Below are positions 22,001 through 63,250 of a stretch of 64,000 bases of DNA, piece by piece. The notes under the pieces were generated by a model. That model was given only the letters and a program-made list of their open reading frames with translations. It was not told the origin of the DNA and searched no databases. Each line of letters begins with the position of its first letter. Position 1 is the first letter of the stretch. Both the position numbers and the translations under genes were made by a program. The stretch is taken from NCBI GenBank assembly GCA_009760855.2, contig WPIO01000097.1, positions 1,270,001 through 1,334,000 on the forward strand. Direction: 5' to 3'. Source of the stretch: Cristatella mucedo (lineage: Eukaryota > Bryozoa > Phylactolaemata > Cristatellidae).

Positions 22001-24357
22001 CCACGTCTAAATTTGTTCATGCATTTGAGACTTCTCGTCTTGACGTCTGTAACTCGCTGCTTGCTGGTCTACCGGCGTGTTAAATCAGGCGCCTACAGTT
22101 GGTGGAAAACTCGGCAGCTAGCTCATCTGTCGTGAGCGTCGAAATTGCCACATCACATCACTTCTCGCCGACCTGCTCTGGCTCCCAATCAAGCAGCGTA
22201 TCGACTTCAAGATTCTGTCACTTACTTTTAGGTCCCTCCATTCTCTGGCTCCAGCCTACCTAGCAGAACTACTCCCCACCAGGCGAAGAATTGTACAAAC
22301 CGCTGTTCAGACTTGAATCGTTTAGCCATACCTCGTACGAACCACAAAACCGTTGGAGACCGTGCCTTCAGTTCCCATGCTCCCAAAGCCTGGAACTCAC
22401 TATCGACGCTCGTCACAACGTCTCTTGACACTACGTCATTTGAAAAGAAGCTTAACACGCACCTTTTTATTACAGCATTCGGTGGGTCTTTGTGATTCGT
22501 CCTTCGTATGCATGTACCTGCTTACACTACGCTTGCTTCTGGCGGATGTGACCACCAAACATTTGGTACTGCTTTATATTCAGCATCTGCAAAGTACCTA
22601 GAGAGGGATTCAGACCTCTGAGGGCGCTATACAAGTACATTATTGTTATTATTCCCAGAGGGTGCTCGCTGAACGAATGCATTATGATTATTATCATAAC
22701 ACTATAATAGTTGCTGCAAAACTCGGAAGCTATGCTTCTCTGTTGTAAGGGTAGCAACTGCCATATTAAGCCACTGCCCAACGATCTGCATTTGCTGCCA
22801 ATCAAGCAACGCTTCAATCTCAAGAGTCTGTCACTCACCTTTAGTTCCCTCAGTTCTCCTGTCCCAACTTGCTGTGTGCTTGTGCGATGGGAAGCTGTGC
22901 AAGTCATGACTCCGAGCTTTTTTTATAGTGGCCCAGTGGACCCGCCTTTCTATCGTTTGCTTTGCTTTGTTGTGCATTATTAGGCGACCGTTCTAAGCGA
23001 AGGGCTCTACTAACCAGTGGCCGTGCGTCTTTAGTCTTTTGAATTTTTGTCTTGGCGTAATAACGGTGTGTTTATGCATACTTGCCTGAGCTGGATACCT
23101 TGCTTTTCATTAATCATTCGATATCGCTCTTCTTGAATTGTAACAGCGAGTTCTAAAGCGCCTAAATAGAATTTGAGTTCGATTACGGCGCTATAAGAAA
23201 GACATTGTTCTTATCATATACCATACTCTTGGTACTTGACATCCGACTTGGAATTTTAGCGGCGTAAAGTCGTCTTCGGGTCTACTCCCGCGTTTCTTCA
23301 GGCAAAGAGCAAGGTATCAGTTGAAAATGGCTTACCAAAGGGCAACATCTTCTTACAAGCAGACTCGGGATGTCCAGAACACTACCGAACGCTCCAATTG
23401 TGACTTATTTAACTGAGCTCCTGCACAATACTAACTGTTTTGTAACTTTAAACTGCAGGCAATCAGCTCTTTTGCTTCGCTGGTTCCAAACTACCGACTT
23501 CCTCGCAATTCGTTGGGTTGAATTAATGCTATCCATCTCTTCTTCACTTTTTCTTCTTAGCTTACTACCATTTCAGTTGTCTCTCCTTGCTAAAGGACGT
23601 TGTGCCAGTCGTGAAATTATTCGGTGGCGAATGACAGCTACCCGTACAAGCACCAGCTCGTACCGCCTTCGATGTACAACTTGGATACAGACCCTGAGTA
23701 TAGATTCCACACAGTGACAGCCTCGTAGGATTTTCTCATTCCATAAGGACGTTGGAGGGGGATGCAAAGTCGTTCCGTGTAGTAGTACTAACTTGACTGC
23801 CCTGCGTCAAGCGTGCATATTGTTGGATTAATTCCAGCGGTGCTCAATTAATTTATCGAAGTCATTCAGGCTTTACGCAAGGCGGATGTTGCAAGAAATA
23901 AACATCAGGGTTCAGCACAGCCTTCTGACTAACTCTACACGTCTGTGTAAGTCCTACACATCCCGAATGTAGTCTGAAAATCTAAAATGTGGCTCAGCAG
24001 CTGTTGATCTATGAAGCCAACCCGAACAGTCCTCGCAATATTTGTGGTATCCTTTCTCGCCTAGTTAACTACTGCTGACAAATCCCTCTGACGGCACTCT
24101 CTGTCCAGAGTTATTTGTCAGTAGCGCAGATGAAGTTATTGCAGCTATTGTTACTCCACCGCGGTATAAGTTACATCCTCTCGGTTTTCCAGGGATCTTG
24201 CTGGAGCTGTGGGCGAAGGACCGACAAGATGTGCAGCAACTGCTGCAGAGCGAGGTACTGCAGCGCATTCTGCCAGCAGAAGGACTGGCCTAGTCATAGT
24301 ATCACATGTCTGGCCACTACTAAGGCAACAGAGGCGACAGCAAGGGCCAGTTGCTGA
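1703..24357 (+). CDS. RUNX1T1: MTG/ETO/nervy-family transcriptional corepressor gene (multi-exon; whole span)
   Basis: Span of a split gene related to vertebrate RUNX1T1/CBFA2T2/CBFA2T3 and fly nervy. These are nuclear scaffolds that carry no DNA-specific binding of their own and bring histone deacetylase corepressor complexes to transcription factors. Seen here in order: the TAFH/NHR1 domain over three exons (1703-2104, 8709-8798, 11182-11281), a Ser/Ala-rich linker, the NHR2 helix across the 12608/15224 junction, a Gln/Ser/Gly-rich linker, and a MYND finger (24193-24357) as the C-terminus. Domain order is that of the family. The coiled NHR3 segment was not found, so one or more exons between 15.6 and 24.2 kb are probably missing from this model. 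Introns carry several sense-oriented LINE B copies and one LINE A copy. The identity comes from residue-level similarity recalled from the family and is firm; the 5' start and two internal boundaries are not. Confidence 0.85.
3370..3405. repeat. short tandem repeat, 10-bp unit GATAGCATCC
   Basis: Three to four near-copies of (GA/TG)TAGCATCC in a row; no other feature nearby except the SINE about 250 bp later. Confidence 0.7.
3654..3799 (+). mobile_element. tRNA-derived SINE, copy 1
   Basis: The head reads GCTGGTTTGGCC..., decayed compared with the other copies. The tail AAGCGCCTGAATAG...TTCTCTTAGGGCGATATGCAAATGAA is well kept. It abuts the 5' end of the LINE A copy at 3800. Confidence 0.75.
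3800..6045 (+). mobile_element. LINE family A (L2/CR1-like), copy with near-complete reverse transcriptase
   Basis: This is a 5'-truncated non-LTR retrotransposon lying in the sense direction in the first MTG-family intron. The order is: linker after the endonuclease (about 3814-4190), RT palm and fingers with [30 protein letters not shown] and the catalytic FYADDTQLY (4630-5250), then the C-terminal RT region to a stop at 5986-5988. The frame is broken twice: a seven-T run near 4623-4629 (net +1) and an extra T near 5242. The 3' UTR is about 55 bp, with a hairpin CCACATAGTC..GACTTTGTGG and ATTACATTACAT end. It is the least decayed LINE in the window. No endonuclease is left in this copy. Confidence 0.93.
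4193..5988 (+). pseudogene. LINE A reverse transcriptase ORF, frameshifted
   Basis: Three overlapping open frames (4193-4672, 4578-5306, 5248-5988) form one protein when read across the two single-base shifts. Seen: LSPAITKIFNASLGKGVVPK then a NYRPVSLLPFLSKILEKIVA segment (RT domain 1), the DTIDH block, the YADD catalytic centre, and the downstream [17 protein letters not shown] and LGWLPVQQRIQ blocks shared by all L2-type elements. Because of the breaks it is unlikely to make active enzyme. Confidence 0.9.
6053..6144. repeat. (GT)n microsatellite, about 46 units
   Basis: A pure GT run that begins a few bases after the 3' end of the LINE A copy. Confidence 0.97.
7691..8270 (+). mobile_element. 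LINE family B, 5'-truncated copy
   Basis: Starts in the C-terminal RT region (CTGCACTGGCTACCAGTCAA), runs through decayed HQAKHCTTRFLESN and FEKNLKTHLFRT blocks, and ends with the AAGCGCCT..AGGGCACT hairpin and a TTATTATTG tail. Confidence 0.88.
8709..8798 (+). CDS. RUNX1T1: MTG-family exon 2 (middle of NHR1/TAFH)
   Basis: A 90-bp, 30-codon exon between acceptor ...TTCGTAG| and donor |GTAAGT, phase 0 on both sides. It reads EEEFHKRLVEATSFPLKPYV then VPFLK, which matches the TAFH core (EEFHxKLQEATNFPLRPFVIPFLK). Joined to exon 1, the spacing between LV and EEFH equals that of the vertebrate proteins with no gap. It lies in a small open stretch that starts directly at the acceptor. Confidence 0.92.
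8799..11181. other. MTG-family intron, nothing recognised
   Basis: AT-rich in 10.1-10.6 kb (long A/T runs), otherwise mixed. Open frames such as 9590-9937 lack recognisable motifs and flanking splice logic. Confidence 0.5.
11182..11281 (+). CDS. RUNX1T1: MTG-family exon 3 (end of NHR1/TAFH)
   Basis: After acceptor TTGCCAG| the sequence reads STLPALRSEVGHCSQLCSM, which aligns with the last TAFH helix (ANLPLLQRELLHCARLAKQ). A short NLSTLLVA tail follows, then donor G|GTGAGA, phase 1. The incoming phase 0 fits exon 2. The divergence from other animals here is strong, but length, hydrophobic spacing and splice phase agree. Confidence 0.8.
11480..11525. repeat. (CTG)15 trinucleotide repeat
   Basis: An uninterrupted CTG run between MTG-family exon 3 and the linker exon. 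It would encode Leu, Cys or Ala on the gene strand if exonic; probably intronic. Confidence 0.95.
11938..12608 (+). CDS. RUNX1T1: MTG-family linker exon ending in the first half of NHR2
   Basis: The open frame (uninterrupted from 11844) is rich in Ser, Ala, Arg and Pro, as in the family's low-complexity linker between NHR1 and NHR2. It ends FVEDWLNIQA|GTGAGA at 12608. The next exon continues MVDCILLMVE. Together they align without a gap to the family's [19 protein letters not shown] at the start of NHR2. The 3' boundary is therefore well supported. The 5' boundary is not: the CAG ending at 11937 gives the right incoming phase, but other acceptors or a further small exon are possible. Short GCA/GCT runs near 12360 encode a polyalanine stretch. 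Confidence 0.7.
12691..12851. repeat. (GT)n microsatellite, interrupted
   Basis: About 160 bp of GT with a few C and A interruptions, directly after the donor-side sequence of the linker exon. All open frames here, on both strands, are Cys/Val or His/Thr artefacts. Confidence 0.95.
12925..13012. repeat. (TA)n microsatellite, interrupted by TGTG
   Basis: Two TA runs separated by a GT stretch; continuation of the compound microsatellite begun at 12691. Confidence 0.85.
15224..15609 (+). CDS. RUNX1T1: MTG-family exon with NHR2 helix and Gln/Ser/Gly-rich linker
   Basis: After acceptor CTTTTTGCAG| the sequence reads MVDCILLMVERVQQSVTLLQ, the NHR2 amphipathic helix that tetramerises these proteins (family [22 protein letters not shown]). 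A QQQQ run and Ser/Gly/Arg repeats follow. Near the end, DIALDAH resembles the family's PVALDAH ahead of NHR3, suggesting the frame is still coding there. The 3' boundary is a guess: a possible donor GTCAGT follows about 15614, and the frame stays open to TAG at 15641. This helix is less conserved than in vertebrates but keeps its hydrophobic heptads. Confidence 0.78.
15990..16236 (+). mobile_element. LINE family B 3' fragment
   Basis: Contains CATTTAAAAAGAAGCTTAGAACGC, the end of the ORF, then AAAGTGCCTAGAG..TGAGGATGCCATACAA and a TTATTGTTATTATTA tail. Confidence 0.8.
16237..16700 (+). mobile_element. LINE family B 3' fragment, head-to-tail with the previous one
   Basis: Begins at CCTGCCCTGGCTCCCAATCA directly after the previous TTA tail, and ends GTGCCTAGATTC..GAGGGTGCTG and (TTA)n. 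Confidence 0.82.
17405..17478. repeat. 22-bp minisatellite, 3.4 copies
   Basis: Three identical copies of GGCTGAAGGCTTCACCCG plus TGCA, followed by a partial fourth (GGCTGAAG). Perfect identity suggests a recent expansion. Confidence 0.93.
17602..17777 (+). CDS. possible extra exon of the MTG-family gene (weak)
   Basis: An open frame lies between a plausible acceptor (CTAATGCAG|) and a good donor (AAAG|GTAAGC). It is Ala/Ser/Gln-rich with a polyalanine run and ends AAKLQRK. I see no residue match to NHR3 or any other domain. It sits at the right place and strand for a lineage-specific linker exon, but could equally be chance. Confidence 0.22.
18781..18912 (+). mobile_element. tRNA-like SINE or tRNA pseudogene
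   Basis: TTAGCTCAGGGTTAACGTGG resembles an A box and GGCTCAAGTCC a B box, at spacing seen in tRNA-headed SINEs. The tail TGTAAGTCATTAGGCTCGTC..CTACATAAATGA differs from the other SINE family here. The cloverleaf does not look functional. Confidence 0.45.
20890..22003 (+). mobile_element. LINE family B, RT fragment, decayed
   Basis: RT domain 1 remnant HENLGNFIPVSLLPFLSRT near 20943, then FGFRAIRVTDSALLRVYNE, decayed frames, and a 3' tail cut off at AGAGATACAGTTCTC where the next copy begins. Confidence 0.82.
22004..22655 (+). mobile_element. LINE family B, 5'-truncated copy in tandem
   Basis: Starts in [15 protein letters not shown], includes NRLAIPRTNHKTVGDRAFSS and ends with GAGAGGGATTC..GAGGGCGCTATACAA and a TTATTGTTATTATT tail. 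Confidence 0.85.
22656..23215 (+). mobile_element. LINE family B, tandem third copy
   Basis: Begins with a second tail-like piece (GAGGGTGCTCGCTGAACGAATG), then RT C-terminal sequence (LPNDLHLLPIKQRFNLKSLSL), and ends AAAGCGCCTAAATAG..GGCGCTATAAG. Confidence 0.75.
23216..24192. other. last MTG-family intron segment, unassigned
   Basis: No repeat or exon recognised. The frame at about 23848 (FIEVIQALRKADVARNKHQG) is helical-looking but has no homology I recognise and no clear splice sites. Confidence 0.4.
24193..24357 (+). CDS. RUNX1T1: MTG-family terminal exon: MYND zinc finger (NHR4)
   Basis: After acceptor GGTTTTCCAG| the exon reads GSCWSCGRRTDKMC, then SNCCRARYCSAFCQQKDW and PSHSITC. The ligand spacing is C-x2-C-x7-C-x2-C-x4-C-x3-C-x7-H-x3-C, all eight MYND ligands. 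The CWxCGR start and the RYCxxFCQxKDW core are specific to the MTG/DEAF1 group of MYND fingers, which bind short proline-containing corepressor motifs. The frame ends soon after, at TGA 24355-24357, consistent with the finger being near the C-terminus in this family. A possible AATAAA lies about 50 bp downstream. Confidence 0.93.
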   Translation, partial: GSCWSCGRRTDKMCSNCCRARYCSAFCQQKDWPSHSITCLATTKATEATARASC

Positions 24358-24403
24358 GCTCTGATCTCATGAAGAATCCATCAGAGCCATCACGGAGCTC
24401 AAG

Positions 24404-24409
24404 AATAAA
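24404..24409 (+). promoter_or_regulatory. candidate polyadenylation signal AATAAA of the MTG-family gene
   Basis: An AATAAA hexamer lies 47 bp after the stop codon on the coding strand. That would give an unusually short 3' UTR, so a more distal site is also possible. Confidence 0.35.
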
Positions 24410-25055
24410 AGGGCCCAGGGCCTGCTGAGCCTTACCCTGTCGGCAGGCCTTGATATCAGTGCATAGCACCAGAATGTGGTATCGTGCCACCGATGCCAAA
24501 GACATAGCTGTTTTGTGGCCCAGCTTCCAAGACAGCAGACTGGATGTCATCAACTTGTGTTAGCAGCTTCATGAGGGTCGGTACTTTTGAACCGAATTTG
24601 AACCCAAATCATGTAGTTGTGAATGCAACTATAAGGAGTCTGCCATAAAAATAAGCATGGCTTCCAACGAAAATATGTGAGTGCATAACATACCTTGGCA
24701 GCAATTAACAGATCATTAGATTCCTGCCCGATGGGCACCAAAGCTATGTCATTAAATGGTACGACAAAAAACCTTTCAGGTTCTTTGCGACTGTCATTGC
24801 AGATTGCCGATTTGCTCACCACACTGACACTATGGTCAGAAACTAAGCAGAAATGTATAACGATCATATCTCCTTCACTAATGGTTTGCATGAATATGTT
24901 CCCAGCACAACAAACTATGCATCTTCTTAAACACAGTAGGAGGATCACCAGTGATGGCAAACGCTGTGGCAACAGCATCAGTAGCTGTGCGAAAGCATCC
25001 TGGCAACCGAGCTTGCACATGCATGACAGCAGTTTGCTGAAAGGCCAGATAATAA

Positions 25056-25258
<203 letters not shown>

Positions 25259-26459
25259 CCATCTCTTATCTTTCTCTCACATCTCTATTTCCCTTAGTCT
25301 ATGTGCCACACAGATGAGTGAAGAGGAAAGTTTGAGGGAGTAAGTGAGTTCCACGGATAAGGACCATGCGACTGCATCATATGTTGTCGTCTTTAAACCA
25401 AAGGAAGAGGCAGCTAATGCATACTCCCGAAAAGTGCTACCGTTTGAAAACAGATAAGAAATTAGCCTACTCCGTGATGGGTGCACACAAGTCCCAGCAC
25501 CTCTCATGAAAAGGCATTCATTTGCAAAAAAGGATTCCGAGTTGTGTATCTGTGTAGCAGCACTAAGGAAAAGTCTATCTGCCAGTGCACAACCACTTCT
25601 ACTCGGGAAGTTGGCATAGCAATAAACCTAAACATAGTAATCAGGATGAGGCAGTTTGAGGTGAGTTGTCGGTTTAGTTATGCATATGAGGCTGAAACAG
25701 CAGTTCTGCTTTCTGATAAGAACAGAACGTTGTCGGGAATGCAATAATAGCAGACCTACTCCAACAGACCAAAAATCGATTTTTCATATCTGCGGATCTC
25801 GTAACATGGGCTAGTAACATCGATTTCCTGGCAGTATGATACGAGCACCGAACAGCACCAGTGCCCACAAATGCCTACGTACCCATTGTTTGCATGATGC
25901 CTACCACTGAATCACTTACGACATCCTTTCTGCCAGACCCAACAGTGGCTTACGTTCGAAGACTCGAATGGATCTCACAAAATGCGGTCCCGGAACGGTC
26001 ATTAACGTTATCGTCGAGAGAATGCACCGCTAGTAGCTGCTTGCCCCTTCGTCGACATACAAGTGGCTCGGGTGGTGCATCCATGACGGACATCAAGCAT
26101 GTGATGGCAAAACGGGAAAGGAACTGCTTAAGCAAAGGTAAGGAATGCCTTGGGTGCCAACGAGCATTTGTAACGGTGGGAGTCCATCGAAATTGGTAAG
26201 CGAATTGCAGTTAGCCTCCACTGACCGAAGTGGGCAGAGAGGGTCAATCCAGAGACCGGCAAGAAGTGTTCATCTTTGCCTCCGTCTTCGCACCGCGACA
26301 CAATCACAGCAGTGGTACTACATCAATCAGGCCGGCGGTCTAGCCACATTTTCTTTTTCGTGCCTTCGGCGAACTCGGTAGACTTCGAGTTGCAGCAGCA
26401 AGGCAGCGATCACTAGCATGCAAGCGCCCATCGCGAGCTGGGAACGTTGCATCCCTGAG

Positions 26460-26465
26460 TTTATT
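26460..26465 (-). promoter_or_regulatory. candidate polyadenylation signal of PDPR
   Basis: TTTATT on the + strand (AATAAA on the gene strand) about 390 bp after the PDPR stop. It is the nearest canonical hexamer I noticed; not otherwise supported. Confidence 0.25.
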
Positions 26466-26852
26466 GCATCGTTCGATCAGCACTCGAGCAGCTGGTGACA
26501 GCCAGCTGCTCGAGGAGAAACCGGCCACGAAGCCAGCGAGCCGGCCTCGCTGGTCTCCGACAATACGGCCGACGTCCGTCGGAGCGATCAGCGCATTCGA
26601 TCAGCATATTCGGTCCGGAAAGCAAAGGCACTGACTGATAATGGTAAAACCAAGTCCGAGAGATCATCGAGCCGTCAACCCGAACGACGGCCACATAGAG
26701 GTGCATCGTCAAAAGAAATAAGAAAACGTTACACTCTCGGCTAGAGGCTGCTGCTTAAGAGAGCAGCGAGGGGGGCACACGGCAATCAGCGGCGCCTGGC
26801 TATCGGCACGCAGGCATGCTATAAGGCTCGGACAAGAACCCCATTAACGGGC

Positions 26853-60569
<33,717 letters not shown>

Positions 60570-60835
60570 CTGCAACGAATACCGAGGCTCATGGTTGCAC
60601 GAGGCAGTTTGCTCAACTGGTACATGATCATAACAAGTAAACACGTAGTGTGGAATTCTCAAGAGCCAGGTAAGTTAATGTGAGTAGCACTCACTTAAAG
60701 TGTCCAAGAGTAAAAGCTTGGCCCTTGGGCCACATTCTACCAAATCCATACACAATATAATATGATATTAGCTTATGCAGCAATGAGGCCTAAAAAATAA
60801 GTAACCCGACTCATATTTCATCTTTAAACCGATGG

Positions 60836-63250
60836 CAATAACAATGATAATACATTTGTATACCACCCTCAGTGAACTAAATCTCTCTAGGCAATTTACA
60901 AAAGCTTAATAGAAAGCATTACAAAATTATTGGTAGTAACTTCCCCAAGCAGCAGACACAGTGCAAGCAGGTACATGCATACGAAGAACAAATCACAAAG
61001 ACCCACCAAATGCTGTAATAAGCAGGTGCATTTTAAGCTTCTTTTTAATGTCATGTCACAAGACGTTGTGACATGCGTCAGTAGTGAGTTCCAGGCTTTG
61101 AGAGCATAGGAGCTAAAGGCACGGTCTCCAACGGTTTTGAGGTTCGTACGAGGTACGGCTAGGCAACGCGAGTCAGAACAGCAGGTTGTACGATTATTTG
61201 CCTGGTGGAGGAGTAGTTATGATTGGTAGCTGGGGCAGAGAATGAAGGGACCTAAAAGTAAGTGGAAGAACCTTGAACCCGATGTACTGCTTGATTAGGA
61301 CCCAGCGAAGGTCGGCGGTAAGTGGTGTGATGTGGCATTTGTGAAGCTCACAACTGACGAGCCTAGCTTCAAAGTTTTGCACCAACTGTAAGCGCCTGAT
61401 TGCACATTCTGGGTGACCAGAAAGCAGTGAGCTACAGAAGTCAAGATGGGATGTCACAAATGGGTGGACCAATTTGGATGTAGTATCCCTGTCTAAGCTC
61501 CCCCAAGTTTTTGGCAATTTTATGTTATGGTCGTCTAGTGAAAGATTACTTTGGAACACGACAGCTAGAGTACGCGCAGATTCAACAGGAGAAATGCTGG
61601 CAGAGCCGAATTTGAGCACTAGGTTTTCCATTTTCTGAATCACACTTGATTTGCCCATAACTAGTAAGTTGTTTTGTCGTCATTCAATTTAAGAAGGTTT
61701 GCTGCCATTCATGTACAGATGTCATCAATACATGCAGCCAAAGAGTTGAGAGAACTCGACGTGCTCGAAAGCTAGGAGGGTTCAAAATAAAAGATACAAT
61801 TGAGTGTCATCTGCATTGAAGTGAAAGCTGATATTGTCCTGGGCAATCCTATCGGCAAGAAGGAGAGTATAAACTGTGAAAAGAAGTGGACCGAGCAGAG
61901 AGCCCTGAGACACCTTGTACTTATGCGGTTCTTCGGATGATCTTTGTCCGTTCACATCAATATTCTAGAGTCTCCCATTTTGTCCGTTCACATCAATATT
62001 CTGGAGCCTCCCACTGAGACAGAGCCTGACAGTGCAGTGCAGTGTCAGTGATGCCCAGGTGAGATTCAAGACGCTCAAGATAGACTTTGCAATCAATAGT
62101 ATCAAATGCTGCCGAAAGATCAAGCAGAGAGACTTCACCCAAGTCTGCATTCATGAGAATGTCGGTATACACCATAAGCAGAGCTGACTCTGTAAAGGGA
62201 TTAGCTCTAAACCTAGACTTGAACTTACTCGCTAGGTTTGAAGTCTCGATATACGAGTTCGGTTGGTCTGCCACAACTCGTTCTAGTATCTTTGATAGGA
62301 ACTGGAGAAGGGAGACTTGATGGAACCTGCTCAAGTTCTCTTGGTCTAGTGTTGCTTCTTAATTAGTGGCCTGAGAACAGCCTTTTTGAAAGGTGCCGGG
62401 AACTGAACTAAGGACATATTTATTATGTTAGTTATGTATGGCAGCAGCAGATCTAAGCACGGTTGAAGTAGGACAGTGGGAATAGGATCTAGAGAGAAAA
62501 GTTTTTACACTGACCCACAAGGACTGCCACGGCTGGGCTCCTTCATACATTGCTGAACTGCTGCACCAGTGTCTGCCTCCTTGTGCCCTCAGGTCGTGTA
62601 TGGACAATAAATTAGCTGTTCTATACCTCGGCTTAAAGACCGTTGGCAACAGAAGCTTTAGCTCTGCAGGTCCTAGACTGTGGAACTCACTTCCAAAATT
62701 CTTACGCAACGACAACTACTCTCCTGCTGCCCCCTATGGCTCATCCTTTCCAGCCGTCCTAAACTGCTCCTTTCATGGTACTCACTACCTCAACTGCTCT
62801 CCTGGCTGAGCAATGCTTCTAGAATTCTCTTTTTTACATGAGATTAAGTCTGTTGGCTACCGAATTCGTACCAAAAACCGCTTAGGCTGTGAAAGCACTA
62901 GACCAAACACTCCTGTTTAACACACACACAGTCTCTGTGGCTTTGTGAAGTTACAGACTGAGATACATTGCATAACATTAGAGGACTAGTAGTCTTCTTT
63001 GACTGGGAGATAAATCTTGAGGATAAGGTCACTCGTGGCCTCCTTGAATGTAGACATCGAGGTAGTGCACGGAATCGATAGACATGAGCCCTGTGTTGAT
63101 TTAAATGAAGGACGGGTGTCAGGAGGGGATGCTGCAACCTTTGGGGGGGATCCTCTGATCTTCTAGATCTTGCTGACAAAGAAGCTAGAAAAGCAATCGG
63201 CAAGGTCACCGCAAGGATCACTTGGCAAGGACCATACTGCTGCCTCGAAA
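60836..63250 (-). mobile_element. LINE family B host copy, interrupted by LINE A
   Basis: From about 63250 down: KTTSPL region, RT domain 1 (FLSKILERVVADQPNSYIET, about 62.25-62.32 kb), LSAAFDTIDCKVYLERL (62.07-62.12 kb), VIQKMENLVLKFGSASISPV (61.6 kb), SHLDFCSSLLSGHPECAIRR (61.42 kb), and tail at 60836. A 35-bp direct duplication (about 61941-62007) interrupts the RT frame. The LINE A insertion occupies 62497-62972. Confidence 0.88.
62497..62972 (+). mobile_element. LINE family A 3' copy inserted in LINE B
   Basis: Reads VFTLTHKDCHGWAPSYIAEL, DNKLAVLYLGLKTVGNRSFS and WNSLPKFLRNDNYSP, then the A end AGTTACAGACTGAGATACATTGCATAACATT. TAGAG occurs at both junctions with the B host. Confidence 0.9.

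Noticed and set aside
23848-23930. helical-looking frame as candidate NHR3 (FIEVIQALRKADVARN)
   Set aside because: Too short, ends in a stop without a donor, and residues do not match NHR3.
60690-60765. possible PDPR exon upstream of exon a (- strand, FGRMWPKGQAFTLG)
   Set aside because: It does not resemble the expected dinucleotide-binding motif, and the splice signals and phase do not join exon a.
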